The notes under the pieces are model-generated. The model did not search any database, was not told the origin of the DNA, and saw only the letters and a list, made by a program, of their open reading frames with translations. Source: Anaerolineae bacterium (GTDB taxonomy: Bacteria > Chloroflexota > Anaerolineae > J036 > Brachytrichaceae). Taken from it: DNA of 51,679 nt. Positions 1 through 8,361 of this stretch are shown here, in pieces. The first letter of the stretch is position 1, and every line of letters begins with the position of its first letter. Location: the NCBI GenBank assembly GCA_947476335.1, contig CANJQH010000019.1, forward strand, positions 1 to 51,679, given 5' to 3'. Position numbers and translations under genes: made by a program.

Positions 1-90
1 GGACCGCGCCTCCGGCGCTCATGCTGGACGAAAAAGCGCCGGAGGCGCGCCGCTTGCCCAGCCCGGACCAACGGTCCGGGCTGGGCATGG
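1..90 (+). repeat. R3 G+C-rich palindromic repeat, copy 1
   Basis: This stretch contains two hairpins: GCGCCTCCGGCGCT facing AGCGCCGGAGGCGC, and AGCCCGGACC-AAC-GGTCCGGGCT. The same order of blocks recurs in reverse orientation at 2367-2460, so this is a dispersed repeat. The copy may extend left beyond the window. The stretch 91-164 shows no gene. Confidence 0.7.
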
Positions 91-164
91 GCAAATTTAT
101 CGGGGACGCGACGCCGTCGCGACCAGGCCGAAATTCTGCCTAAGGTAGCAAGTCACGTTAGTTA

Positions 165-195
165 CGGAAATACTGATTTGGGCCTGAGTAGTTAC
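165..195. mobile_element. Truncated MITE, right end only
   Basis: The sequence GGAAATACTGATTTGGGCC followed by TGAGTAGTTAC matches the terminal 30 bp of the 112-bp MITE found elsewhere in the window. The left arm and central palindrome are missing. Its last bases overlap and provide the stop codon of the PTS IIC-IID gene on the minus strand. Confidence 0.75.
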
Positions 196-1688
196 CACCA
201 TCTTGACAAGTCTGGTTCGTTGCCGAACGCCAGCAGCATGCCGAGCAGTACAAGGGCGAGGAAAGGAATCAGTGGGCGCATGCGTGTGTGTTGCAGAAGT
301 GCGTAGCAGCCGAGGGTAATTGTTGCGGCGCTGATGGCTGCGGTCGCGCTGTTCAGCTGTGGCGGGGCGTTGTGTGCGACTTCGGCGGCCAGCGCGCCGA
401 CGGCCAGCGCAGTGACGCTGCGCGCAGCGGTCGCGGCGGCCCGCAGCTGTGCGTGTCCGAGCAGCCAGGTGGCCGCACTCTTTTCATTTTGCAGGCCGGC
501 GCGAAAGCATTTCCATGCGATGCCAAACATCAGCGTTGCAACGCCGATTACATATGCGCCGACGGCAAGCAGGCCGATGCGCGCCGTCAGCGCCAGGCCG
601 ATGGCGGTCGACAACAGCGCCGGCAGCAGCGCACCTTGCACGATTTCGTCGCCGAAGCCGGCGATGGCACTCATCAGCGTCTGCCGCGTGCGTATCGTAT
701 CGGCCGGGTCGGCCCCGCGCTGTTCCATACGCAGCAGAATGGCCGGGATCATGGCGCCGAAATTCACTTCGGTGTTGAAGAATCCCCCATGGCGCTGCAG
801 CATCTGCACATCACCGCGCAGGTTTGGTGCCAGCGTGCAACCGAGCCCGCTGCCCTGCAGCTTTTCGAAGCTGTAGTTTGAGTGGCTGAAGAACTGCCAG
901 CGGAGGAAAGTTCCGAGTTCCGAGTTCTGAGTGGGGACGGGGGAGTGCGGGGCACGCAGAATGGCGGTGAGCACGGCAGCGGCGCTGACGGCGGCGAGGA
1001 ATTCGAAGGGCGCGCCGAGTGCGGTTGCTGCGGCGCCGGCGGTAAAGAGCGCAAGATTGAGCTTCGTGCGTTCGGCGAGGACGAACTTCAGCGCCAGCCC
1101 CAGACCGAGCAGCGGCGTCAGTGCGCCGCCGAATGCCAGTCCAGCCATGATCGGCGCGGGCGCGATTGCGAGCAGCGCGCGTGCTGCTGTTGGCGCCGCC
1201 CAACCCAGCAGCGCGGCCGTCGGCACGGTCAATAGGCAGAGCCAGCTCTGTGCGACGGCGATGTGCAGGAATTGCATGCGGCCGACGTCGCCGCGCGCCG
1301 CTGCTGCGTCAATGCGCCGCGCGATGGCGTTCGCCCCGCGCATGCGCAGTACGAGCAGCTGGTAGCCGAGGCTCGCCAGCGCCACACCCGACAGGATGCC
1401 GATGCCGGCCGAACCCGTCGCAATGCCGACCGCTGCGCCGAGGATGCCCGCCAGCGCTGCGTCGCCGATGCCGAGTGTGCCGCCGACCGACATGTAGCCG
1501 AGGTACAGCATGTTGATCGCCGCACCGATGCGCATGCCTTCCTGCGGATCGCCGAGGATGAACCCGACCAGCGTTCCGTTCACCAGCGGGCGCCATGTGG
1601 TGAAATACGCCTGGCCGCCGAGGAAAGACGTGTTGGCGATGTAATAGGTAAGGCCGATTAGAACGGCCTGCAGCAGGGTGATGTTCAT
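192..1688 (-). CDS. PTS mannose-family IIC-IID fusion permease
   Basis: This 498-aa protein joins the two membrane subunits of a mannose/sorbose-family phosphotransferase permease. Residues 1 to about 250 resemble IIC (hydrophobic, with a GFILGDPQEGMRIGAAINMLYLG segment typical of IIC). From about 262 the sequence resembles IID (WQFFSHSNYSFEKLQ, then GFFNTEVNFGAMI). The start ATG at 1688 is chosen because it overlaps the stop of the IIB gene as ATGA and because IIC homology begins there; upstream in-frame codons only shadow IIB. The fusion joint (about residues 253-260) is encoded by a heptamer simple repeat, TTCCGAGTTCCGAGTTCTGAG at 911-931. The stop codon lies in a MITE end, so the C-terminus may have been altered. 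No IIA, HPr or enzyme I is in the window; the sugar is unknown. Confidence 0.85.
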   Translation of the reverse strand: MNITLLQAVLIGLTYYIANTSFLGGQAYFTTWRPLVNGTLVGFILGDPQEGMRIGAAINMLYLGYMSVGGTLGIGDAALAGILGAAVGIATGSAGIGILSGVALASLGYQLLVLRMRGANAIARRIDAAAARGDVGRMQFLHIAVAQSWLCLLTVPTAALLGWAAPTAARALLAIAPAPIMAGLAFGGALTPLLGLGLALKFVLAERTKLNLALFTAGAAATALGAPFEFLAAVSAAAVLTAILRAPHSPVPTQNSELGTFLRWQFFSHSNYSFEKLQGSGLGCTLAPNLRGDVQMLQRHGGFFNTEVNFGAMIPAILLRMEQRGADPADTIRTRQTLMSAIAGFGDEIVQGALLPALLSTAIGLALTARIGLLAVGAYVIGVATLMFGIAWKCFRAGLQNEKSAATWLLGHAQLRAAATAARSVTALAVGALAAEVAHNAPPQLNSATAAISAATITLGCYALLQHTRMRPLIPFLALVLLGMLLAFGNEPDLSRWW

Positions 1689-2152
1689 TCGGCGGGCGGC
1701 AGAGGCAGCTTCGGATCCGCTGGGACCATCTGCAAAAACACCTCTACGCCTGCGGATTGTAGCTGCTGCAGCGCGCGCCGTTCGTTCGTCGACAGCGCCA
1801 CCGTGCGCCAGATCAGCCGTCGTCCGTCGCGCATGCCGAGGTTGCCCACATTCAAATGTGGCAACGGCCACCGTTCGTGCACGGCGCACGCGTCTTCGAC
1901 TCGCTTGAGCAGCACCAGCGCGCGCGCCGGACTGTGCTGTAGTTCCGCCAGCCGTTCTGCTGCCGCGGCGACGGGCGCTACGTCGAATTTGACCTGCGAC
2001 GGCATCGCCATCTGCATCAGATTTCGTGCAAATTCATCGGCGGCTGTTTCGTCGTCGAGCACCAGGATGCGCGTAATCGACAGTTGACGCACCCACACAG
2101 CCATCACCTGGCCATGAATCAGGCGGTCGTCGAGTCGGATCAGAGACAACAT
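1685..2152 (-). CDS. PTS mannose/sorbose-family IIB component
   Basis: A 155-aa cytoplasmic IIB subunit. The N-terminus MLSLIRLDDRLIHGQVMAVWV carries the family phosphorylation histidine (His13) in the R-x-D-x-R-L-x-H-G-Q motif. IIB accepts phosphate from IIA and passes it to sugar bound by the IIC-IID permease encoded immediately downstream (4-bp ATGA overlap). The ATG at 2152 is preferred over the upstream in-frame ATG at 2248, which would read through a tRNA gene. The gene lies 50 nt downstream of tRNA-Val, after a terminator hairpin. Confidence 0.85.
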   Translation of the reverse strand: MLSLIRLDDRLIHGQVMAVWVRQLSITRILVLDDETAADEFARNLMQMAMPSQVKFDVAPVAAAAERLAELQHSPARALVLLKRVEDACAVHERWPLPHLNVGNLGMRDGRRLIWRTVALSTNERRALQQLQSAGVEVFLQMVPADPKLPLPPAE

Positions 2153-2163
2153 GGGTGCGAGGC

Positions 2164-2194
2164 AAAAAAGAAGGGCGGGGAATTCCCCGCCCTT
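2164..2194 (-). terminator. Rho-independent terminator after tRNA-Val
   Basis: On the minus strand a perfect 12-bp palindrome (AAGGGCGGGGAA/TTCCCCGCCCTT) is followed by CTTTTTT. It separates tRNA-Val from the PTS IIB start codon. Confidence 0.8.
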
Positions 2195-2202
2195 GGCTAA
2201 AA

Positions 2203-2276
2203 TGGCCTCCACAGGGGTCGAACCTGTGACCTCATGTGTGTGATACATGCGCTCTAACCAACTGAGCTAGGAGGCC
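2203..2276 (-). tRNA. tRNA-Val (anticodon CAC)
   Basis: On the minus strand a 74-nt cloverleaf begins GGCCTCC and ends GGAGGCC-A. The anticodon stem CATGT/ACATG encloses ATCACAC, giving anticodon CAC. The T arm contains GGTTCGACCCC. CCA is not encoded. Confidence 0.95.
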
Positions 2277-2366
2277 GCGAACGAATGCAAGTATACATGA
2301 TTTTTCGGGTCCCGAGAGGTGCATTCGCCGTTTGGGGGCAGATTTCACGAAATGGCGGGGGCCGTC

Positions 2367-2460
2367 ACCCGGACCGATGGTCCGGGCTGGGGCAGCGTCG
2401 CGCCTCCGGCGCTTTTTCGACGGAACATGAGCGCGCGCCATAGCGCCAACGGCGCGGTCC
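2367..2460 (-). repeat. R3 G+C-rich palindromic repeat, copy 2
   Basis: Read on the minus strand, this matches positions 1-90 through the blocks GGACCGCGCC, GACGAAAAAGCGCCGGAGGCGCG-like and AGCCCGGACC-ATC-GGTCCGGG. With copy 1 it forms an inverted pair around the PTS genes and tRNA-Val. The remainder of 2280-2638 holds no gene I can support. Confidence 0.65.
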
Positions 2461-2638
2461 GCCGCGGCAGACCCGTGACCAGCCCTGGGTGACGGTGGCG
2501 CGACGCCGCGCAACAATATTCGCCCCAAATTGTGGATGCATCCAGACGCACTGTTCGCGGGATTCTCTCTACTTGGGTTCAGCCACTCCCGATGCACTTG
2601 GGTGCATCCGAGGGGTCCGAGGGGGATAGAGGTGAGGA

Positions 2639-2676
2639 TTTCGCGGGAAATACTGATCTACAGCCGAGTAGTTCCC
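2639..2676. mobile_element. Truncated, diverged MITE right end
   Basis: TTCGCGGGAAATACTGAT followed by a diverged CCGAGTAGTT end matches one arm of the 112-bp MITE. The left arm is absent. Confidence 0.65.
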
Positions 2677-2680
2677 ATTC

Positions 2681-2938
2681 GTGACTAAAATTCCCCTCAT
2701 GCTCACCAAGTTAAAGAATTTCGCCGAGGCGCGGCCGCGCCTGGCTTCGTGGATCTTCCTGGCTGTCGGGATGGTCGTGATCCTGATTATCTCCGCGCCG
2801 AAGGATGGCACGCTCACTATCGGCAACTGGATCTTCCTCGTCGTTGCCACGATTGGCCTTGCCGGCCTGTGCGCGTGGATCATCGGCTGGGAGGAGGGTG
2901 ACGGCAAGAAAGATGCGGACGAAGCCAAGAGCGCATAA
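2681..2938 (+). CDS. Small two-helix membrane protein, unknown function
   Basis: An 85-aa protein that I do not recognise. It has two hydrophobic segments, roughly residues 22-39 (ASWIFLAVGMVVILIISA) and 48-68 (NWIFLVVATIGLAGLCAWII), and a charged C-terminus (GKKDADEAKSA). The GTG start at 2681 directly follows a truncated MITE; an in-frame ATG at 2699 would give 79 aa and starts just before the hydrophobic part. Neither start has a clear Shine-Dalgarno sequence. The hydrophobic pattern and intact reading frame support a real gene, but this is weaker than for its neighbours. Confidence 0.55.
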   Translation: MTKIPLMLTKLKNFAEARPRLASWIFLAVGMVVILIISAPKDGTLTIGNWIFLVVATIGLAGLCAWIIGWEEGDGKKDADEAKSA

Positions 2939-3165
2939 TGAACGCAGTTCATGAACTTCACACGCTCGAGTGGTTCGTCGGATGCGCGGGCACGTGTGTC
3001 TGGCGGCGGCGGCCGGCGTGAATGTGCAGGGGCCGACGCTGCGCATAATGCTGCCGCAGGCTGCGGCGGATCGGCACGCAGATCGGCTCGAACTTGAGCT
3101 GCGCCATCTCGACGCGCCGGAGCGCACTTCGCGCTATGTGCTGCGGTATCGCTGATTCGGAACTC

Positions 3166-3253
3166 GTACCTATTCAAGTCAGGCCTAAATCAGTATTTCC
3201 CGCGACACACGCGCGTGTGTCGCGTTGGAAAACAAAATGGCTTGAGTAGTTAC
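3166..3253. mobile_element. Degenerate MITE copy
   Basis: The left end GTACCTATTCAAGTCAGGCC is a decayed GTAACTACTCAGGCC. It is followed by TAAATCAGTATTTCCCGCG, a short palindrome CGACACACGCGCGTGTGTCG, and GCGTTGGAAAA..TGAGTAGTTAC. The flanks CGGAACTC (3158-3165) and CGGAATTT (3254-3261) agree at 6 of 8 positions, consistent with an old 8-bp duplication. Confidence 0.75.
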
Positions 3254-3264
3254 CGGAATTTTTA

Positions 3265-6200
3265 TTACGCCACGCAGCCCGGCCCGAGCAGCTCCTGCAG
3301 ACGCTGGCGCAGCTCTGGGCAGTCGCGTGTGTTGTCGTCGGGAAAGTCGATGATCTGATCGCGTGTGCCGCCGTTGCGCAGCAGCAGTGAGAATGGCTGC
3401 GGGCCTTTGTACGACTTCACTGTGCGCAGCACTGCTTCGAGCCGTGCCACATCGGTGCGCATATCGCCGAGCCGCTGCATGACGACTGTGAGTGGCTGTG
3501 GTGCGGTGGTGGCTGCGGGCGTCGGCTGCGCAGGGCGTTGTGGCTGTGATGGTGGCTCCGTCTGCTGCACAGGTGATGGCTCGGATTTTTCCGGCACCTG
3601 GGCGGCGGCGGGCTGTGGTGGCTCGGGCGTTTCCGGTGCACTGGCGCCGGCGCCGATCGAGTCGAAGTACGCGTTCATCATGTCGTCGCTGTACGAATCT
3701 GGGCCGGTGCCGGATTCGGTGTAGGCGGCCATGTCCGAGGGTGCATCGGCTGAGCGTGCAACTGCGACCGACGCCGCGACTTTGTCGACGATGAGTTTTG
3801 CTGAGCCGTCTTCCTTGACTTCGGCCTTGCCCCATATCAGCAGCGTCTTGTCTTTGACGAAGAGCTCGTTGTAGCTTTCCCATGTGCGCGGAAAAATCGT
3901 CAGCTCGATGACGCCGTATAAATCCTCGACCACGCCGAAGCCCATGCTCTTGCCGTTCTTGCTCGTGTGTGGGCGGATCGATGTGACGATACCGGCGACG
4001 ACGACGGGCTGGCCATTGTCGGCGACGGTGAAGTCTGAGCTGTTGCGCGTGACGCGATCCTGCAGGTGTTCGAGTGCGGCGGCGAGCGGGTGCGCGCTGA
4101 CGTAGGTGCCGATCAGTTCGCGTTCGGCGTTGAGCAGATCGCGCTGCGGAATTTCCGGCGCACGCGGATTCAGTGTGATGAGCGGCGTGTCATCCTCCTG
4201 ATCGAGGCCGCCGAAGAGCATGCCCTGGCCGCGGGCTGCTGCGTCGCGGGCGGCGGCGGTGGCGCCGGCGATCAGATCAAGCGCATCGAGCATCTGATGG
4301 CGTGGCCCGAACAAATCCATCGCGCCTGATTTGATGAGCGACTCGAGCGCACGTTTGTTGACCTGGCCCATATCAACGCGGCGCATAAAGTCGTCGAGGT
4401 TCTTGAACTTCGCCTTGCTGCGCGCTTTCAAAATTGCGCCGACCGGGCCTTCGCCCACGTTCTTGATCGCCATTAGTCCGAAGCGGATGGCACCGTATTT
4501 GCCGACGCTGTCGTCGATGGTGAAGCCGAGGTCGCTGGTGTTCACGTCGGGCGGCAGTACTTGAATACCGCGCTTGCGGCAGTCGCTGATGAGGATGGCG
4601 ATTTTTTCAGAATCGCCGGCCTCGGCCGTCAGCAGTGCGGTCATGTACTCGATGGCGTAGTTGGCCTTCAGCCACGCTGTCTGGCATGTCATCGATGCGT
4701 AGATGGCAGCGTGTGATTTGTTGAAGCCGTAGCGCGCGAAGAACTCGATGTCGGCCCAGATAGCCTCGGCTGTTTCGGCGGGGTAACCCTTGGCTACGGC
4801 GCCGTCGCGAAACTTCGACTTGTGCTTGGCGAGGTCCTCGGCGTTCTTCTTCGACACGGCCTTGCGAATCGTGTCGGCCTGGCCCATCGAATAGCCGGCG
4901 AAGTCGCGTGCCACACGCATGATCTGCTCTTGATAGACGAGGATGCCGTATGTCTCGCCGAGTGCGCTTTCGAGATCGGCATGGTGATATTTCACCGGCT
5001 CTTCGCCGTGCAGACGTTTGTTGTAGAGCGGAATATATTCGAGCGGGCCTGGGCGATAGAGTGAAATTGCGGCGACGATATTTTCGTAGCGCTGCGGCTT
5101 CATGTCCATCATCAGGCTCTTCATGCCGGCGCTTTCCACTTGAAAAACGCCGTTGACGTCGCCGCGGCTGAGCAGTTCGTAGATGCTCTTTTCGTGGATA
5201 GGGATGTCGTTGAGCGTAAACGTTTTCCCGTGGCGCTGCTCGATCAGATCACAGGCGCGGCGCATGATCGTGAGCATCGAGAGGCCCAGATAGTCCATCT
5301 TCAGCAGACCGATGGCTTCGAGGTGTGTCATCTCGAATTGTGTGACGGCGTTGAGCTGATCGGTGAGCGGCGTGCCAGTGAGGCGATGAAGCGGCACGTA
5401 CTCGATCAGCGGCTTGTCGGCGATGACGACGCCGGCGGCGTGCGTGCCGGCGTTGCGCGTCATGCCTTCGACCCACATAGCCTTGTCGTAGAGCTCACGC
5501 AGCGGCGGCTCGGAGTCGTAGATTTTTTTAAGGTCGGGCACTTCCTCAAGCGCCTGCTTCAGGCCGACTGGCTTACCGGGTGTGTTCGGCACGAGTGAAG
5601 TCATACGTGTGACTTCGTTGAGCGGCAGCGCCAGCACTCGGCCGACGTCTTTGAGTGCGGCGCGCGCGGCCATCGTGCCGAACGTGATGATCTGCGCGAC
5701 TTTTTCCTTGCCGTATTTTTCGATCGTGTAGTTCACGAGCATGTGGCGCTGATCGTCCGGAAAGTCCATGTCGATGTCCGGCATGGTGACGCGTTCCGGA
5801 TTGAGAAAGCGCTCGAAGTACAAGTCGTTGCTGACCGGCTCGATATTCGTCAGCATGAGCACGTGCGAGACCATCGATCCGGCCGCGCTGCCGCGCACGT
5901 CCCACCAGATGCCGGTTTCGCGGCAGAAGCGAATCAGGTCCCACACGATGAGCATGTAGGTGGGGAAGCCCATCGTGATGATGGTGTTGAGCTCGAACTG
6001 CAGGCGCTCGCGCAGGCGATGCGGCGTCATGGCTGGATGCGAATCGGCGGTGGGCAATGCGAGCGGGCTGAGCGAGGTGAGTTTGATGGGCGTGTCTTCG
6101 CTGCGGTACACGGCCTGATATTTTGTGCGCAGCGCAGTGAGCGTGCGCGAATCTGTGGTCACCCACGTGCCATCGGCGTTGGCGGGAATGCCGTAACGCT

Positions 6201-7119
6201 CTTCGAATCCGATGGCGCACAAGTAGTACAGATACTCGTCATCGGCGGCAAATATTTCTGGGCGTTCGAATTTTGGCAGGTGGAAGCTGCGCGTTTTAAG
6301 ACTGACGTCGCAGCGTTCGGCCAGCATGACCGTGTTGTCGATTGCTTCGGCGGGGAACAATGAGCGCATCTCCTGCTCATCGCGCAGGTAGTACGAATCG
6401 TTGTTCATGCGCATGCGCTTTTCATCGGAGAGCAGCGCGTTTGTCTGAATGCACAGCATCACATCGTGTGCCGGCGCGTCTTCGCGTTTGACGTAATGCA
6501 CATCGTTTGTGGCGATGAGCGGAACGCCGAACTCCTTGGCAAAGCTGAGCAGCGTTTCATTGACCGTGCGGAGTTCGTTAATCGAATGATCTTGCAGTTC
6601 GATGAAATAGTCGTCTTTGAAAATTTCGCGGTACCACAACATGCGATCGCGTGCGGCATCGATGTTGCCGTCCATGATAAGGCTGGGAATTTCGGAGGCC
6701 AGGCAGCCGGATGTGCAGATGACGCCTTCGGCGTAGGCGGCGAGCGTGGGATGGTCGATGCGTGGGCGGTAATAGAAACCTTCGAGCTGTGAGCGTGTGG
6801 CCAGCGCCATGAGATTTTTGTAGCCGGCGGTATTTTTTGCCAGCAGCAGCAGATGGTGCGGTGAACGGTCGTGCTTGTTGTCTTTGTCCGCCATGCGGCG
6901 GCCCCAGTGCGCGAGGTAGCTCTCGATGCCGATGATGGGACGGATGCCGGCTTTGCCACAGGCGTCGTAAAACTCGATCACACCGTGCATCACGCCGTGG
7001 TCGGTGAGGGCGACAGCAGGCATGTCCAGCTCTTTTGCGCGTTTGGCCAGCCCGGAGACGCGGCTGTAGCCGTCGAGTAGCGAGTATTCCGAATGGCAGT
7101 GCAGATGAACGAAGGACAT
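3265..7119 (-). CDS. dnaE: DNA polymerase III subunit alpha
   Basis: The 1284-aa replicative polymerase subunit. Domains in order: an N-terminal PHP domain beginning FVHLHCHSEYSLLDG; the palm with the catalytic acidic motif PDIDMDF at about residues 447-453 (Asp450 and Asp452); fingers and helix-hairpin-helix regions including GFNKSHAAIYA; an OB fold around residues 1025-1110 (VVVAGIVTSIRPHTSKNG); and then an unusual Pro/Gln-rich linker at about 1166-1210, followed by a final ~70-residue segment resembling the C-terminal domain of the family. Length and order match DnaE1-type enzymes. There is no exonuclease insertion, so this is not PolC. The ATG at 7119 is the natural family start. A degenerate MITE lies just beyond the stop codon. 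Confidence 0.97.
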   Translation of the reverse strand: MSFVHLHCHSEYSLLDGYSRVSGLAKRAKELDMPAVALTDHGVMHGVIEFYDACGKAGIRPIIGIESYLAHWGRRMADKDNKHDRSPHHLLLLAKNTAGYKNLMALATRSQLEGFYYRPRIDHPTLAAYAEGVICTSGCLASEIPSLIMDGNIDAARDRMLWYREIFKDDYFIELQDHSINELRTVNETLLSFAKEFGVPLIATNDVHYVKREDAPAHDVMLCIQTNALLSDEKRMRMNNDSYYLRDEQEMRSLFPAEAIDNTVMLAERCDVSLKTRSFHLPKFERPEIFAADDEYLYYLCAIGFEERYGIPANADGTWVTTDSRTLTALRTKYQAVYRSEDTPIKLTSLSPLALPTADSHPAMTPHRLRERLQFELNTIITMGFPTYMLIVWDLIRFCRETGIWWDVRGSAAGSMVSHVLMLTNIEPVSNDLYFERFLNPERVTMPDIDMDFPDDQRHMLVNYTIEKYGKEKVAQIITFGTMAARAALKDVGRVLALPLNEVTRMTSLVPNTPGKPVGLKQALEEVPDLKKIYDSEPPLRELYDKAMWVEGMTRNAGTHAAGVVIADKPLIEYVPLHRLTGTPLTDQLNAVTQFEMTHLEAIGLLKMDYLGLSMLTIMRRACDLIEQRHGKTFTLNDIPIHEKSIYELLSRGDVNGVFQVESAGMKSLMMDMKPQRYENIVAAISLYRPGPLEYIPLYNKRLHGEEPVKYHHADLESALGETYGILVYQEQIMRVARDFAGYSMGQADTIRKAVSKKNAEDLAKHKSKFRDGAVAKGYPAETAEAIWADIEFFARYGFNKSHAAIYASMTCQTAWLKANYAIEYMTALLTAEAGDSEKIAILISDCRKRGIQVLPPDVNTSDLGFTIDDSVGKYGAIRFGLMAIKNVGEGPVGAILKARSKAKFKNLDDFMRRVDMGQVNKRALESLIKSGAMDLFGPRHQMLDALDLIAGATAAARDAAARGQGMLFGGLDQEDDTPLITLNPRAPEIPQRDLLNAERELIGTYVSAHPLAAALEHLQDRVTRNSSDFTVADNGQPVVVAGIVTSIRPHTSKNGKSMGFGVVEDLYGVIELTIFPRTWESYNELFVKDKTLLIWGKAEVKEDGSAKLIVDKVAASVAVARSADAPSDMAAYTESGTGPDSYSDDMMNAYFDSIGAGASAPETPEPPQPAAAQVPEKSEPSPVQQTEPPSQPQRPAQPTPAATTAPQPLTVVMQRLGDMRTDVARLEAVLRTVKSYKGPQPFSLLLRNGGTRDQIIDFPDDNTRDCPELRQRLQELLGPGCVA

Positions 7120-7177
7120 GGGGAGGAGAAGTATAGCGAAGGGGATTCTGCGTTCGAAGCTTGCAGTGAGTGATGCC

Positions 7178-7216
7178 GTGTTTCGCGTTGGAAAAATGGC
7201 TGGCCTGAGTAGTTAC
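7178..7216. mobile_element. Truncated MITE, right end
   Basis: GTGTTTCGCGTTGGAAAAATGG..GGCCTGAGTAGTTAC matches the right arm and terminal repeat of the MITE. The left arm is missing. It sits in the divergent gap between dnaE and the next plus-strand gene. Confidence 0.8.
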
Positions 7217-7285
7217 GATTTCTCTCTACGGGGGCGCCACTCCCCGCAGTGCGGGGTTGGGCGAATCCGTATATGCTCACGCGCA

Positions 7286-8272
7286 ATGGACTTCATCCGT
7301 GAGACGATTTCTGTGCGCGTGGTGGTGCTGATTTACGATCCGCGCATTACAGCAGAGGGCCATCGGCGCCTGCATGAAGTGCTGGGCTGGAATGATCCGC
7401 ATGTGCTCGCGGCGCGCTATATCGATGATGTGCGGCAGGCCAGCCACGGCTGCGTGCAGTATGAAATCGTCGATCGCGTTGATGTGGATGGATGGCCGTG
7501 CAAAGTCGACGGCTTTCGTTACGACGAGGCGAGCTTTCTGTACAGCTGGCGCGCCCGGCGCGGTTTTCATCAGCCGGATACGGCCGATTACGCGGGGCTG
7601 CTGCGTGATGCAGATTTTCTGCGCCGGGTGCAGGATGACGAAGCGGACGAGCTGTGGATGTTTGGTTTTCCATATGCTGGTTTTTACGAATCGTGTATGG
7701 GCGGCGCCGGCGCGATCTGGTGCAACGGACCGGTGCTGGCTGACACTGCGCATGTGCAGCGGCGCTTTTGTGTGATGGGGTTCAGCTACGAGCGCGGTGT
7801 CGGGGAAATGCTGGAAAATCTTGGCCATCGTGCGGAGAGCATCATGGAGCATGTTTTTGCCGGCGTGCCCGAAGGTGCGCCGACGCCGGCGAGCGATTTT
7901 GTTGAGCGCCTCTTCGGCCGGCGCACTGCGCCTGCTGTGCCGGATTTGACCACGAATTTGTGGCGCCGCTTTATTCGCCATGAAAAGACACATCCGGGTG
8001 CAGCGCAGTGTGGCAATGTGCATTTTGCACCGAACAGCGAGCGCGATTACGACTGGGGAAATTTTCGCGAAGTGTTTTCGGCCGCAGACGACTGGTTGAA
8101 TTACCCTCATCTCACGGGTGCGATGCGGCGCATGCGCACGAATGACTGGGGTGGTGGCGACATCCGTGCGCATCACCTTTGGTGGATGCAGCGCTTTCCG
8201 CATGTGAGCGGCGGCACGCCGAATGGTATGCCGAATAACTGGTGGCGGGCGATCGCCGGGTTGGAATTGTAG
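7286..8272 (+). CDS. Conserved protein of unknown function
   Basis: A 328-aa soluble protein with no signal peptide or membrane helix. The start ATG at 7286 (MDFIRETISVRVVVLIYDPR) is chosen because upstream in-frame codons run through a MITE fragment. Visible features are a GCVQYEIVDRVDVDGWPCKVDGF region, a central Gly-rich segment (ESCMGGAGAIWCNGPV), and a C-terminal part rich in Trp, His and Asn: CGNVHFAPNSERDYDWGN, DDWLNYPHLTG, HHLWWMQRFPHV and NNWWRAI. I recall similar proteins from actinobacteria and other soil bacteria annotated only as hypothetical. The conserved aromatic/His pattern hints at a catalytic or carbohydrate-binding role, but that is a guess. Confidence 0.75.
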   Translation: MDFIRETISVRVVVLIYDPRITAEGHRRLHEVLGWNDPHVLAARYIDDVRQASHGCVQYEIVDRVDVDGWPCKVDGFRYDEASFLYSWRARRGFHQPDTADYAGLLRDADFLRRVQDDEADELWMFGFPYAGFYESCMGGAGAIWCNGPVLADTAHVQRRFCVMGFSYERGVGEMLENLGHRAESIMEHVFAGVPEGAPTPASDFVERLFGRRTAPAVPDLTTNLWRRFIRHEKTHPGAAQCGNVHFAPNSERDYDWGNFREVFSAADDWLNYPHLTGAMRRMRTNDWGGGDIRAHHLWWMQRFPHVSGGTPNGMPNNWWRAIAGLEL

Positions 8273-8361
8273 AGAGTGATAGTAGAGAGTGATGATTTTT
8301 CCTCACTCTTTACTCTTTACTATCACTCTCCACTATGACTCTTTACTCCGACTCTCTTTGC
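8270..8361. repeat. Heptamer-type simple repeats with hairpin potential between convergent genes
   Basis: AGAGTGATAGTAGAGAGTGATGA is followed by TTTTTC and then CTCACTCTTTACTCTTTACT..CACTCTC. The arms are mutually complementary over much of their length, so the segment could terminate transcription in both directions. Heptamer CTTTACT-like units recur. The repeat extends into the 3' end of the rarD-like gene and encodes its last ten or so residues. Confidence 0.6.

Noticed and set aside
2938-3158. Possible short reading frames (for example starting at 2938 or 2970, plus strand) between the small membrane protein and the degenerate MITE
   Set aside because: No homology is recognisable, start context is weak and composition is Arg/Ala-rich as in shadow frames; at best a remnant.
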